This document shows, one piece after another, positions 18,904 to 28,334 of a stretch of 64,000 nt of DNA. A model generated the notes under the pieces. That model worked only from the letters and a program-made list of their open reading frames with translations. It did not search any database and was not told the origin of the DNA. The position numbers and the translations under genes are program-made. Numbering within the stretch: the first letter of the stretch is position 1; every line of letters starts with the position of its first letter. This DNA is from Paraburkholderia fynbosensis (lineage in GTDB: Bacteria > Pseudomonadota > Gammaproteobacteria > Burkholderiales > Burkholderiaceae): positions 248,001-312,000 of the forward strand of contig NZ_CADIKI010000007.1 of the NCBI RefSeq assembly GCF_902859935.1, given 5' to 3'.

Positions 18904-20234
18904 GAGGTTGCTCCTGCGGTTGTCGTGGCGGCGCGGGTTGGGCGCGGCGCGCGCGTGAGCTGCGCGAGATCGCGGCCGAACGCAGCCAGACTGTCCAGAT
19001 TATGAACCGGGCGATGCGCATCGACATACGGCAGGATCGCCTGCACGCCGCGCGCCTTCGGAGAAAAGCCGCTGAAACGCAGCAGCGGATTGAGCCAGAC
19101 GATGCGGTGCGCGAAGCGGCGCAGACGCGCCATCTCGATGTCGAGCACGTCGATCGCTTCATGGTCGAGGCCGTCGGTGACGAGCAGCACGGTGGCTCTG
19201 CCGGTCAGCACGCGACGCGCCCAGCGGCGGTTGAACTCGGCGAGCGCCGCGCCGATCCGCGTGCCGCCCGACCAGTCGAGCACCTGGTCGGTGAGCGTCG
19301 CGATCGCCACGTCGGGGTCGCGCTCGCGCAGCGCGCGCGTCGCGTTGGTCAGGCGTGTGCCGAACAGGAACACCTGCAGACGTTCGCGCGACTGCAGCAG
19401 CGCGTGGCAGAAATACAGCACCGCGCGCGAGTAACTGCTCATCGAGCCGGAAATGTCGAGCAGCAGCACGAGCGGCGGCTTGCGCTCGACCACCGCGCGA
19501 TATTTCCACACCGTCCAGTCGCCGCCCGCGCGCACCGCGTGCCGCGCGCTCGCGCGCAGGTCCGCATGGGTGCCGTGCGAGGCGGCCTTCAGACGGCGCG
19601 TCGGCTCGGTCGCGAGCGGCAGCCGCTGGCCGCGGATCAGATGGCGCAAGCTGCGCCACTCATCTGCGGAAAGCGTGTCGAAATCACGATGACGCAGCCG
19701 CTCTTCGGCGCTGAACGTGACGTGCGCGTGCAACTCGTGCTGTTCGGTTTCCTGCGGCGTCCTGCTATGCGGCGACGGCGGCGCGCGCACGGCCAGCGCA
19801 TCGGCGAGACGGTTGTTGCGTTTGGGCGGCGGCAGACCGTCGCGGACTTTCGGCAGCAGCAGCGCGCGCAGCTTGCCTTCCCAGTCCGGATCGCGCCAGA
19901 ACAGATCGAATGCCGCGTTGAACAGGTCACGTTCGTCGGGTGCGGAGACCAGCAGTGCGGCGAGGGCAGAGCGCACGTCGTCGCGGCGGCCGAGATCGAT
20001 CCAGTGCAAGGCGGCGAGCGCGTCGACGGCTTGCGCGGGCGACATCGGCAGACCGGCGCCGCGCAATACGCGCACGAAATGGACGACGTTGCGGGCGAGC
20101 GTCGGCGTGTCGCCGCGCGGCACGGCGCTCACGCCCGAAGTCGCGCTGACGATTCGCGCGGCTGGCAAACCCACTCGCGGGTTTGAGTCGGAAGCGTCGC
20201 TATCGCTGTCGCCGCTGTCGGTTCGGTTCGTCAT
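18894..20234 (-). CDS. CoxE-like von Willebrand factor A domain protein
   Basis: A 446-aa protein with a C-terminal VWA domain (about 235-430). The MIDAS motif is DISGSMSS, and the start of the domain reads KPPLVLLLDIS. CoxE works with the AAA+ protein CoxD, partner of the next gene, to build the [CuSMoO2] site in CO dehydrogenase. Starts at 20234 or 20261 are both possible; I chose MTNRTDSG because it avoids overlap with the coxD-like gene. The N-terminal 35 residues look disordered. Confidence 0.9.
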   Translation of the reverse strand: MTNRTDSGDSDSDASDSNPRVGLPAARIVSATSGVSAVPRGDTPTLARNVVHFVRVLRGAGLPMSPAQAVDALAALHWIDLGRRDDVRSALAALLVSAPDERDLFNAAFDLFWRDPDWEGKLRALLLPKVRDGLPPPKRNNRLADALAVRAPPSPHSRTPQETEQHELHAHVTFSAEERLRHRDFDTLSADEWRSLRHLIRGQRLPLATEPTRRLKAASHGTHADLRASARHAVRAGGDWTVWKYRAVVERKPPLVLLLDISGSMSSYSRAVLYFCHALLQSRERLQVFLFGTRLTNATRALRERDPDVAIATLTDQVLDWSGGTRIGAALAEFNRRWARRVLTGRATVLLVTDGLDHEAIDVLDIEMARLRRFAHRIVWLNPLLRFSGFSPKARGVQAILPYVDAHRPVHNLDSLAAFGRDLAQLTRAPRPTRAATTTAGATSWN

Positions 20235-20239
20235 GCTGG

Positions 20240-21127
20240 CTATCCGGGCGCGGTGAGGCATTGCGCAATCTGCGCGGCATCCACGCGCGCCAGATCGTCT
20301 TGATACTTGAGCAGCACGCCTAACGTGTTCTGCACCGATTGCGGATCGAGCTCCGTCACCGACAGCGCCTCCAGCGCGCGGCACCAGTCGATCGTTTCGG
20401 CGATGCCCGGCGCCTTGAACAGATCCATGCCGCGCAGCCGATGCACGAAGTCGACCGCGCGCCGCTGCAACTGCACCGACGTCTGCGGCGCACGCGCGGC
20501 GACGATCTCCAGTTCGCGCTCGCGCTCCGGATAGCCGATCCATTGATACAGGCAGCGGCGTTTCAACGCGTCATGCACTTCGCGCGTGCGGTTCGACGTC
20601 ATCACGACGAGCGGCGGCTGCGCCGCGCGCACGGTGCCGTATTCGGGAATCGATACCTGGAAATCCGACAGCAGTTCCAGCAGAAAGGCTTCGAACGGTT
20701 CGTCGGCGCGGTCGATCTCGTCGATCAGCAGCACGCGCCGCGCGCCGGGATGATGTTCGTCCGGCATCAGCGCTTGCAGCAGCGGCCGCTTCAGCAGGAA
20801 TTCGCCGCGATACAGCGTGTCGTTATCAGGGCGCTCGCCGGCGGCTTCGGCCAGCCGCAGCGCCATGATCTGCCGCGGATAGTCCCACTCGTAGAGCGCG
20901 CTGGCCGTGTCGAGGCCTTCGTAGCATTGCAGCCGCAACATCGTGGTGCCCAGCATGCCGGCAGTGGCCTTGGCGAGCTCGGTCTTGCCGACGCCCGGCT
21001 CGCCTTCGACGAACAACGGCCGCTCCATGCGCAAGGCGAGATACAACGCGGTCGCCAGTTCGCGGCTGGCGAAATAGCGTTGGGCAGCGAGTTGCGCGAG
21101 GGTGTCGTCGATCGAAGCTGGCTGCAT
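20240..21127 (-). CDS. CoxD-like MoxR family AAA+ ATPase
   Basis: A 295-aa MoxR-type AAA+ ATPase. The Walker A motif is GEPGVGKT (42-49), Walker B is LLIDEIDRAD, and VVMTSNRTREVHDAL is the sensor 1 region. In cox systems it is a chaperone for assembling the active site with the VWA partner encoded 5 nt downstream. The ATG at 21127 (MQPASIDDTLAQL) gives the family's usual length. Confidence 0.93.
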   Translation of the reverse strand: MQPASIDDTLAQLAAQRYFASRELATALYLALRMERPLFVEGEPGVGKTELAKATAGMLGTTMLRLQCYEGLDTASALYEWDYPRQIMALRLAEAAGERPDNDTLYRGEFLLKRPLLQALMPDEHHPGARRVLLIDEIDRADEPFEAFLLELLSDFQVSIPEYGTVRAAQPPLVVMTSNRTREVHDALKRRCLYQWIGYPERERELEIVAARAPQTSVQLQRRAVDFVHRLRGMDLFKAPGIAETIDWCRALEALSVTELDPQSVQNTLGVLLKYQDDLARVDAAQIAQCLTAPG

Positions 21128-21283
21128 GGCGGTCCTGAATCTGCGCGCTCCGGTGGGTGAAGCGCGACGCCGGTGAAACGCGAAGCGGCGCGGCGCACTC
21201 GCCTCGCGTGGTTTGGCGAACGGGACGGCGCTGACGTGCTCAGGCAAACAGCACCACACGTCAGCCGCCGATAGCAAGGATCG

Positions 21284-22081
21284 CTAAGCGTTCGCCTTCG
21301 TTACCGCGCGCGCGGCCAGCACCGGGATCAGATGCGCGCGGTACTCGGCGCTCGCGTGCATGTCGGTGTTCAGATCGCCGGGCGGCACGCTGACCCCGCG
21401 CGCGGCGTCCGGCGTGAAATTCGCCGACAGCGCGCTCTCCAGTTCCGGCACACGAAATACCGCAGATGCCGCGCCCGTCACCGCGACGCGCACGCCGCTC
21501 GCGAACTTCGCGACGAACACACCGACCAGCGCGAAGTGCGACGCGGGATTGCGGAATTTCTCGTAGGCCGCGCGCTCGGGAACCGGAAACTCGACGGCGA
21601 CGATCAACTCGTCGGACGCGAGCGCGGTCTCGTACATGCCGACGAAGAAGTCGCTCGACGCGATGCGCCGCCGCTCGGTGACGATGGTCGCATCCAACGC
21701 GAGCGCCGCCGCCGGATAGCAGGCGGCGGGGTCGTTGTTGGCGAGCGAGCCGCCGATCGTGCCGAGCGCGCGCACCTGCCGGTCGCCGATATGCGCGGCG
21801 AGATTCGCGAGACCGGGCGACACGCGCCGCAATTCCGCGTGATCCGCGACGTCGGCATGACAGACGGCTGCGCCGATCGTCACCTTGCCCGCGTCGACGG
21901 TGATCGACTTGAGCGCGGGAATCCGCGTCACGTCGATCAGTTGCGACGGCTGCGCGAGACGCAGCCGCATGGTGGGCAGAAGGCTTTGGCCGCCGGCCAG
22001 AAATTTCGCGTCGCTGTCGGCGGTGAGGAGGGCGGCGGCCGCTTTGGGATCCGTCGCGCGTTGATACTCGAATGAATACAT
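21284..22081 (-). CDS. coxM: FAD-binding medium subunit of molybdenum hydroxylase (CoxM-like)
   Basis: A 265-aa FAD-binding subunit. The FAD motifs AGGQSLLPTMRLRL and TIGGSLANNDPAACYPAA are present, as in CoxM, and the C-terminal CO dehydrogenase flavoprotein domain follows. It passes electrons from the Fe-S subunit to an acceptor. GCGGAGC precedes the ATG. The gap to the downstream AAA+ gene is 156 nt, the longest within the operon, with no terminator seen. Confidence 0.94.
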   Translation of the reverse strand: MYSFEYQRATDPKAAAALLTADSDAKFLAGGQSLLPTMRLRLAQPSQLIDVTRIPALKSITVDAGKVTIGAAVCHADVADHAELRRVSPGLANLAAHIGDRQVRALGTIGGSLANNDPAACYPAAALALDATIVTERRRIASSDFFVGMYETALASDELIVAVEFPVPERAAYEKFRNPASHFALVGVFVAKFASGVRVAVTGAASAVFRVPELESALSANFTPDAARGVSVPPGDLNTDMHASAEYRAHLIPVLAARAVTKANA

Positions 22082-22103
22082 GTCGAATGCTCCGCTCAGG
22101 ATC

Positions 22104-24482
22104 TCAATGGGTTTGGGCTGTGCGAATCGCGGACCACACGCGATGCGGCGTCGCCGGCATTTGCAGATCGGTCACGCCGAGCGGCGCGAGCGCGTCGATG
22201 ATCGCGTTGATCACCGCCGGCGGCGAGCCGATCGCGCCTGCCTCGCCGCAGCCTTTGACGCCAAGCGGATTGTGCGTGCACGGCGTGCCCTTCGAGGTTT
22301 CGACGGTGAAGTCCGGCAGATCGGACGCATGCGGCATCGCGTAGTCCATGTACGAGCCGGACAGCAGCTGGCCACTGTCGTTGTCGTACACGCAGCGCTC
22401 CAGCATCGCCTGGCCGATACCCTGCGCGAGCCCGCCATGCACCTGGCCTTCGACGATCATCGGATTGATCACGTTGCCGAAATCGTCGACGGCGGTGAAC
22501 TTCTGGATGCGGCACACGCCCGTTTCAGGATCGACTTCGATCTCGCAGATGTACGCGCCCGATGGATACGTGAAGTTGCTCGGATCGTAGAACGCGCTTT
22601 CTTCGAGGCCCGGTTCGAGCACGTCGAGCGGATAGTTGTGCGGCACGTACGCGGCGAGCGAGATTTCGGCGAATGCCTTCGTGCGATCGGTGCCCGCGAC
22701 GCGGAACACGCCGTCCTTGAACTCGATGTCTTCGGCTGCGGCTTCCAGCAGGTGCGCGGCGATTTTCTTCGCCTTCGTTTCGATCTTGTCGAGCGCCTTC
22801 ATGATCGCGGAGCCGCCGACAGCGATCGAGCGCGAGCCATACGTGCCCATGCCGAACGGAATCCGGCCCGTGTCGCCGTGGACGATCTCGACGTTTTCCA
22901 GCGCAATGCCGAGCCGGTCGGCGACCACTTGCGCGAAGGTCGTCTCGTGTCCCTGGCCGTGACTGTGCGAGCCCGTAAACACGGTGACCGACCCGGTCGG
23001 ATGCACGCGAATCTGTCCGACTTCGAAGAGACCGGCGCGCGCGCCCAATGCACCTGCGATATTCGACGGCGCGAGACCGCACGCTTCGATGTAGCACGAG
23101 TAGCCGAGCCCGCGTCGCTTGCCGTTCCTTTCGGATTCCTGCCGACGTGCTTCGAAACCTTTGACATCCGCGAGTTCGAGCGAGCGGGCGAGGATGGTCT
23201 CGTAGTCACCGGTGTCGTAGGTGAGGCCGACCGGCGTCGCATAGGGAAACTCGCGGATGAAATTGCGGCGGCGGATTTCCGCCGGATCGAGCTTCATGTC
23301 GCGCGCGGCGGTTTCGACGAGGCGCTCCACGACGTAGGTCGCCTCGGGGCGGCCCGCGCCACGATAGGCGTCGACCGGTACGGTGTTGGTGAAAACCGCT
23401 TTTACTTCTGCATAGATCGCGGGCGTCGCGTACTGGCCGGCGAGCAGCGTCGCGTACAGGATGGTCGGCACGCTCGACGCGAACGTGGACAGATACGCGC
23501 CCATGTTGGCGATCGTGTGGATGCGCATCGCGAGGAACTTGCCGTCCGCGTCCATCGCGAGTTCGGCTTTCGTCACATGATCGCGGCCGTGCGCATCGGA
23601 GACGAATGCTTCCGAGCGCTCGGCGGTCCATTTGACCGGGCGGCGGATCTTCTTCGAGGCCCACGTCAACGCGACATCTTCGGCGTACAGAAAGATCTTC
23701 GACCCGAAGCCGCCGCCGACGTCCGGCGCGATCACGCGCAGTTTCGATTCTGGCAGCGACAGCACGAACGCGGCCATCAGGAGACGCTCGACGTGCGGAT
23801 TCTGATTCGCGACGTACAGCGTGTAGCTGTCGTCCTGCGCCGAGTAGCTCGCATTGACCGCACGCGGTTCGATCGCATTCGGAATCAGCCGGTTGTTGAC
23901 GATGTCGAGCGTGGTGACGTGCGCGGCTTTGGCGAACGCGGCGTCGGTCGCGGCTTTGTCGCCGTGGCCCCAGTTGTAGCAGACGTTGTCCGGTACTTCA
24001 TCGTGAACCGCGGGCTGGCCCGGATCGGCCGCATGCGCGGTGTCGACCACGGCGGGCAGCACGTCATAGTCTACCTCGATCAGTTCGGCGGCGTCTTTCG
24101 CGGCCTTGATCGAATCGGCGATCACCAGTGCGACCTGATCGCCGACGTGGCGTGCTTTCGTATGCGCGATGATCGGATGCGGCGGCTCGTTCATCGGCTT
24201 GCCGTCGGTGCTGTGGATCAGCCACCCGCACGGCAGCCCGCCGACGTTCTCCGCGGCCATGTCCGCGCCGGTGAAGATTGCGACCACGCCCGGCGACTGT
24301 TTGGCCGCGGAGATGTCGATGCTGTTGAGCTTCGCATGCGCATGCGGCGAGCGCAGGAAGACCGCATAGGTTTGCTGGGGCAGGACGATGTCGTCGGTGT
24401 ATTGGCCGTTGCCGGTCAGAAACCGGTAGTCTTCCTTACGTTCGACCGAAGCGCCGATGAGGTGAGTGTCGGGTGCGTTCAT
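22104..24482 (-). CDS. coxL: Molybdopterin-binding large subunit, form II CoxL-type
   Basis: A 792-aa xanthine-dehydrogenase-family catalytic subunit. Motifs: VGGGFGSK (about 255-262), AYRGAGRPE (372-380), [10 protein letters not shown] and [10 protein letters not shown] with the catalytic Glu. True (form I) CO dehydrogenases carry AYXCSFR with the copper-binding Cys; AYRGAGR marks form II, whose CO activity is doubtful. It may therefore oxidise another substrate, such as an aldehyde or N-heterocycle. A GGAG site precedes the ATG and the Fe-S subunit gene ends 10 nt upstream. Confidence 0.95.
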   Translation of the reverse strand: MNAPDTHLIGASVERKEDYRFLTGNGQYTDDIVLPQQTYAVFLRSPHAHAKLNSIDISAAKQSPGVVAIFTGADMAAENVGGLPCGWLIHSTDGKPMNEPPHPIIAHTKARHVGDQVALVIADSIKAAKDAAELIEVDYDVLPAVVDTAHAADPGQPAVHDEVPDNVCYNWGHGDKAATDAAFAKAAHVTTLDIVNNRLIPNAIEPRAVNASYSAQDDSYTLYVANQNPHVERLLMAAFVLSLPESKLRVIAPDVGGGFGSKIFLYAEDVALTWASKKIRRPVKWTAERSEAFVSDAHGRDHVTKAELAMDADGKFLAMRIHTIANMGAYLSTFASSVPTILYATLLAGQYATPAIYAEVKAVFTNTVPVDAYRGAGRPEATYVVERLVETAARDMKLDPAEIRRRNFIREFPYATPVGLTYDTGDYETILARSLELADVKGFEARRQESERNGKRRGLGYSCYIEACGLAPSNIAGALGARAGLFEVGQIRVHPTGSVTVFTGSHSHGQGHETTFAQVVADRLGIALENVEIVHGDTGRIPFGMGTYGSRSIAVGGSAIMKALDKIETKAKKIAAHLLEAAAEDIEFKDGVFRVAGTDRTKAFAEISLAAYVPHNYPLDVLEPGLEESAFYDPSNFTYPSGAYICEIEVDPETGVCRIQKFTAVDDFGNVINPMIVEGQVHGGLAQGIGQAMLERCVYDNDSGQLLSGSYMDYAMPHASDLPDFTVETSKGTPCTHNPLGVKGCGEAGAIGSPPAVINAIIDALAPLGVTDLQMPATPHRVWSAIRTAQTH

Positions 24483-24492
24483 CGTCGGCTCC

Positions 24493-25002
24493 TCAGGCGG
24501 TGACCGGAGCGGCATTGGAGGTGGCCGTGCCGGAGGACTTCATGCCCTCGGCGCCTTCTAGCACTGCCTTGACGATGTTGTGATAGCCCGTACAGCGGCA
24601 CAGATTGCCGTCGAGCTCCGCGCGCACGTCTTCGCCGGTGAGTTCCGGCTGACGCTCGACGAGCGACACCGCGCTCATCACCATGCCGGGCGTGCAGAAG
24701 CCGCATTGCAGACCGTGGCAGTGTTTGAAGGCGGCTTGCATCGGATGCAGCGTGCCGTTCTGCGCGAGCCCTTCGATGGTGGTGACGTTCGTGCCTTCCG
24801 CTTGCACCGCGAGGATGTTGCAGGACTTGATCGCGCGGCCGTTCAGGTGGACCGTGCAGGCGCCGCACTGTGCGGTATCGCAGCCGATGTGGGTGCCGGT
24901 GAGGCGGAGTTGATCACGCAGGAACTGGACAAGCAGGGTGCCGGGGTCGATTGAGGCGCTAATGGGCGCGCCGTTCACCGTCAGACTGATGCTGATCGCC
25001 AT
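24493..25002 (-). CDS. coxS: 2Fe-2S small subunit of molybdenum hydroxylase (CoxS-like)
   Basis: A 169-aa protein with a plant-type ferredoxin domain (Cys 41, 46, 49, 61 in [16 protein letters not shown]...C) and a second [2Fe-2S]-binding domain (Cys 100, 103, 135, 137 in QCGFCTPGM and GNLCRCTGY). It carries electrons from the Mo site to the FAD subunit. It is the first gene of the seven-gene operon, so the promoter should lie in 25003-25230. The C-terminal 15 residues are low-complexity. Confidence 0.96.
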   Translation of the reverse strand: MAISISLTVNGAPISASIDPGTLLVQFLRDQLRLTGTHIGCDTAQCGACTVHLNGRAIKSCNILAVQAEGTNVTTIEGLAQNGTLHPMQAAFKHCHGLQCGFCTPGMVMSAVSLVERQPELTGEDVRAELDGNLCRCTGYHNIVKAVLEGAEGMKSSGTATSNAAPVTA

Positions 25003-25227
25003 GAAGTGTCTCCTGATGGGGATGAGACCGGACCTTTGTTTTCTTGCCTTCAGCTGCCTGTTCGTGGGGTCCGATAAGGGTGCTGCGGTTTTTATGAGTC
25101 TGCCGAAAAGTAAAGCACAAATCGGGCGGGCGCGCTATGAGGGGAAGTGTGCGAGCCGGTTTTGTTTTTTTGTTTGTCTGGATGTTGGGCTTTCGTTGAA
25201 TTCGCTGCGCGTCATTTCTTGGGGTTT

Positions 25228-25276
25228 TGGCCTTTCCTTGATGTCGCGCTTGAGGTGTTGGCCTTTCCTTGATGTC
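25228..25276. repeat. Direct repeat at the outer edge of the inverted-repeat element
   Basis: TGGCCTTTCCTTGATGTC occurs at 25228-25245 and again at 25259-25276, an 18-nt perfect repeat with 31-nt period. The second copy belongs to the left arm of the large inverted repeat, so the first looks like a partial duplication of the arm tip. Confidence 0.85.
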
Positions 25277-25462
25277 ACGGTGGTCTATTGGTGTTGCCCC
25301 TGTGCGGGGCGGCACTTACTTTCTTTGCCGCCGCAAAGAAAGTAAGCAAAGAAAGCGGCTTCACACCGCCAGCTCATAAGCGGGTCCCCTGGCTTGGAGG
25401 AGGTAGTGGAACATCTGGAATCGGTGCGCCCGCACATTCCACGCGAGTGACAAAGCCGTCAT
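25254..25462 (+). repeat. Left arm of a 209-nt inverted repeat
   Basis: This stretch matches the reverse complement of 25733-25941 over its full 209 nt with about 23 mismatches counted by eye (near 89 percent). It contains a perfect hairpin with a 14-bp stem and a CGCC loop (25315-25346). Frames across the arm give LPLCGAALTFFAAAKKV-like peptides, which I take to be spurious. Similar non-coding repeats are, from memory, dispersed in Paraburkholderia genomes. Confidence 0.85.
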
Positions 25463-25732
25463 CCGCTCCCACTCCGCACTGCGTGCGTCGCGGATCGGTC
25501 TGCGAGGGAAACCAATGGCTTTGGTGGTGTGCGGTGGGTCTATCGGCTTCGCCCCGGCGAGGCGGCGCAAATGACGCGTATTGGGTAGGAGGCGTCCCGG
25601 AGGAAAAAAACGAATGGAGACAACTGGCTCATGAAGGGCCGGCCTTCAAGGCTTCAGGAAGGGCACGCGCCGGAAAAATGAGCTGGCGGTTTCAGGAATG
25701 ACCGCGTCGGCGCGCGAAGCGTCGCCGGAAGA
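25463..25732. other. Spacer between the inverted-repeat arms
   Basis: 270 nt with no gene that I can support: no transposase remnant and no frame with sensible composition. Short open frames cross it on both strands but are Arg/Gly/Trp-rich and run into the repeat arms. Confidence 0.5.
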
Positions 25733-25941
25733 ATGACTGCCTTGTCACCGAGGCTGAATGTGCGGGGGCACTGATTCCAGATGGACCACTGCCCCCTCCA
25801 AGCCAGGGGACCCGCTTAAGAATTAGCGGTGTGAAGCCGCTTTCTTTGCCTACTTTCTTTGCGGCGGCAAAGAAAGTAGGTGCCGCCCCGCACAGGGGCA
25901 ACGCCAATAGACCACCGTGAACTCAAGGAAAGGCCAACACC
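25733..25941 (-). repeat. Right arm of the 209-nt inverted repeat
   Basis: Inverted counterpart of 25254-25462. Its hairpin (25849-25880) has the same 14-bp stem, but the second base pair is C-G where the left arm has T-A, so pairing is kept despite the change. The arm ends about 40 nt before the stop codon of the amino-acid permease gene. Confidence 0.85.
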
Positions 25942-25982
25942 CGAACAGCACACCCAAAGCACCGCAAAGGCAAAAAGAAACC

Positions 25983-27374
25983 TCACTTCGCGAGTTTCGA
26001 ATTCCGCCGCGAATACCCAAAATAAATGACCATGCCGATCAAAAGCCAGACACCAAAAGCAGCCCAAGTCACACCCTCAAGATTGAGCATGAGAAACAGA
26101 CACGACGCCACAGCCAGAATCGGCACCACCGGCACACCCGGGCAACGAAACGCCCGCGGCAACTCAGGATGCGTCTTCCGCAAAACAAGCACCGCAATCG
26201 ACACCATGGAAAACGCGGCCAAGGTGCCGATATTGATCAGCTCGGCGAGCACATTCAACGGTACCAGCGCGCCGATCAAGCCGAAGAAAATCCCCACGAG
26301 CCACGTCGTGAAAAACGGTGTCGCAAAGCGCGGATGCAGCCGCGAGAGTCGCGCCGGCAACAGCCCGTCACGCGACATTGCGAAGATGATCCGCGTCTGA
26401 CCATAAGCCATCACCAGAATCACCGTCAGCATGCCGAGCACGGCGCCAAGGTCGATAAATCCGGCGACCCACGTCTGCCCCGCTTCCTGCAAGGCGTACG
26501 ACACCGGGTGCGAAATATTCGCGAACTTCGCCGACGGCACGATGCCCGTAACCACCGCCGCCACCGCCACGTACAACACCGCGCACACGGCCAGCGACGC
26601 GATGATCCCGACCGGCAGATCTCGCTTGGGATTTTTCACCTCTTCCGCTGCGTTCGACACCGAATCGAAGCCAATGAACGCGAAGAACATGACCGCGGCC
26701 GCGCCGAATACGCCGCTCCAGCCGTTCGGCATGAACGGATGCCAGTTGGCCGGGCTCACGTGGAAAACGCCCACGCCGATCACCAGCAGCACCACGGTCA
26801 CCTTGATCGCGACCATGATGTTGTTGATCCGCGCGGATTCGCGAATGCCGATCGACAGCAGCGCGGTGATCACCATCATCACGAGGAACGCAGGCAGGTT
26901 GAACAGGGTCTCGTGGCCGGGCAATGCGCCCGGCGCCGCCGTCAGCGCGACCGGCAACGACACGCCGAAGCCCGACAATAAAGATTGCAGATAGCCGGAC
27001 CAGCCCACCGATACGGCGGACGTGGCCAGCCCATATTCGAGCATCAGATCCCAGCCGATGATCCAGGCGGCCAGTTCGCCGAGCGTCGCGTACGAATACG
27101 TGTAGATGGAACCCGCGACCGGAATGGTCGACGCGAATTCGGCATAGGCGAGCGCGGCGAAGCCGCACGCGAGTGCCGCAATCAGGAACGAGATCATTAG
27201 CGCCGGGCCGGCTTGGACGGCGCCCGTGCCGGTCAGCACGAAAATGCCGGTGCCGATAATGGCGCCGACACCGAGGAGAGTCAGATCGAGTGCGCCGAGC
27301 TCTTTCTTCAAGCCGGCGTTCCGAGCGCTTGCCGCGATCATGTGCTCGACGCTCTTTTTGCGAAATAGGGACAT
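25983..27374 (-). CDS. APC superfamily amino acid permease
   Basis: A 463-aa transporter of the cationic amino acid/YfnA-like branch of the APC superfamily. It starts MSLFRKKSVEHMIAASAR, then TM1 carries the unwound-helix motif GVGAIIGTGIFVLTG, and about 12 hydrophobic segments follow (AFIGFDSVSNAAEEVKNP in the middle is typical). Probably an inner-membrane amino acid importer; the substrate is not readable. The ATG at 27374 has GGAGA upstream and the longer open frame does not. Confidence 0.93.
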   Translation of the reverse strand: MSLFRKKSVEHMIAASARNAGLKKELGALDLTLLGVGAIIGTGIFVLTGTGAVQAGPALMISFLIAALACGFAALAYAEFASTIPVAGSIYTYSYATLGELAAWIIGWDLMLEYGLATSAVSVGWSGYLQSLLSGFGVSLPVALTAAPGALPGHETLFNLPAFLVMMVITALLSIGIRESARINNIMVAIKVTVVLLVIGVGVFHVSPANWHPFMPNGWSGVFGAAAVMFFAFIGFDSVSNAAEEVKNPKRDLPVGIIASLAVCAVLYVAVAAVVTGIVPSAKFANISHPVSYALQEAGQTWVAGFIDLGAVLGMLTVILVMAYGQTRIIFAMSRDGLLPARLSRLHPRFATPFFTTWLVGIFFGLIGALVPLNVLAELINIGTLAAFSMVSIAVLVLRKTHPELPRAFRCPGVPVVPILAVASCLFLMLNLEGVTWAAFGVWLLIGMVIYFGYSRRNSKLAK

Positions 27375-27667
27375 TGGCGTGGGTCTCCAGTAGTGCACGC
27401 GTGTTGCGCGCCGAATGTCGGGGAAACCCGCGATTTTAGCGGATGCGCGTCGCCGTATTATTGTGGGATAGACAGCGGAGCGCCCACCCTGCGGGCGGAA
27501 ACTCCCGGCCGGAGGGGCTTCGCGCGTGGCGTTCATGCGCAGGACGCATACCGGCAGCAAAGCTTTCGCTCGATGCTCGAATAATGGGGAGGGAATCTTT
27601 CTCTTGCAAACGCGCCGGCATCGGTTCGCTATTCAGCCGGCAGGGAAACGCGCCAGCGCAGGCGGGC

Positions 27668-28324
27668 TCAGCCGGCCATCGCCGGGTTCAGATCGACGAG
27701 GCGGTTACTCATCACATAGAACGTGAGTTCGGCGTTATTGCGCAGCTTCATTTTCTCGAGCAGCCGCGTGCGGTACACGCTGACCGTCTTGACCGACAGC
27801 GACAGCGCCGCCGCGATATCCGTCAGTCGTTTGCCCGACGCGAGCATGCAGAGCGTCTGATATTCGCGATCGGAGAGCTTTTCATGCGGCAGCTGTTCGC
27901 CGTCGAACGACACGTAGTCGGCCAGCGCTTCGGCCATCGCCGGGCTCACGTATTTGCGGCCGGCCGCGACCTGCTGGATCGCGGCGATCATCTGCGCGGC
28001 GTCGACCGTCTTCGACAGATAGCCGGCGGCCCCCGCCTTCAACGCGCGCACCGCGTACTGGTCCTCACGGTACATCGAGAACATCAGCACGGCCACGCGC
28101 GGCGCCTTGCGCTTGAGCCGCTTGAGCACTTCGACGCCGTTCATGTCGGGCAAGGAAATGTCGAGCAGCACGACGTCGTAGCTCTGCAGGCCGACGGCGG
28201 TGAGGGTGTCGGCGCCGCTTTGCGCCTCGATGACTTCGCGCGCCACGCCGCGGTCGAGCAGCAATTGGCGAACGCCCTGGCGAACCACGGCGTGGTCGTC
28301 GGCGATCAGGATGCGCAGGCTCAT
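27668..28324 (-). CDS. NarL/FixJ-type response regulator
   Basis: A 218-aa two-component regulator. The receiver domain (1-120) has the acidic pair in ILIADDHAVVRQG, the phosphoacceptor D55 (VVLLDISLPDMNG) and a C-terminal conserved Lys region (GYLSKTVDA). A LuxR-type HTH follows (about 148-205, LSDREYQTLCMLASGKRLTDIAAALSLS is its core, split here as LSDREYQTLCMLASGK plus RLTDIAAAL). It is the partner of the histidine kinase whose gene ends 10 nt upstream. Confidence 0.95.
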   Translation of the reverse strand: MSLRILIADDHAVVRQGVRQLLLDRGVAREVIEAQSGADTLTAVGLQSYDVVLLDISLPDMNGVEVLKRLKRKAPRVAVLMFSMYREDQYAVRALKAGAAGYLSKTVDAAQMIAAIQQVAAGRKYVSPAMAEALADYVSFDGEQLPHEKLSDREYQTLCMLASGKRLTDIAAALSLSVKTVSVYRTRLLEKMKLRNNAELTFYVMSNRLVDLNPAMAG

Positions 28325-28334
28325 GACGGCGCGC

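Noticed and set aside
22080..24503. 807-codon open frame antisense to the CoxL-type gene
   Set aside because: Opposite a fully conserved catalytic subunit; composition is typical of antisense frames.
25288..25907. Protein genes in the inverted repeat (LPLCGAA...FFAAAKKV-like products)
   Set aside because: They appear in both arms in mirror orientation, run through the hairpin, and have no plausible start signals.
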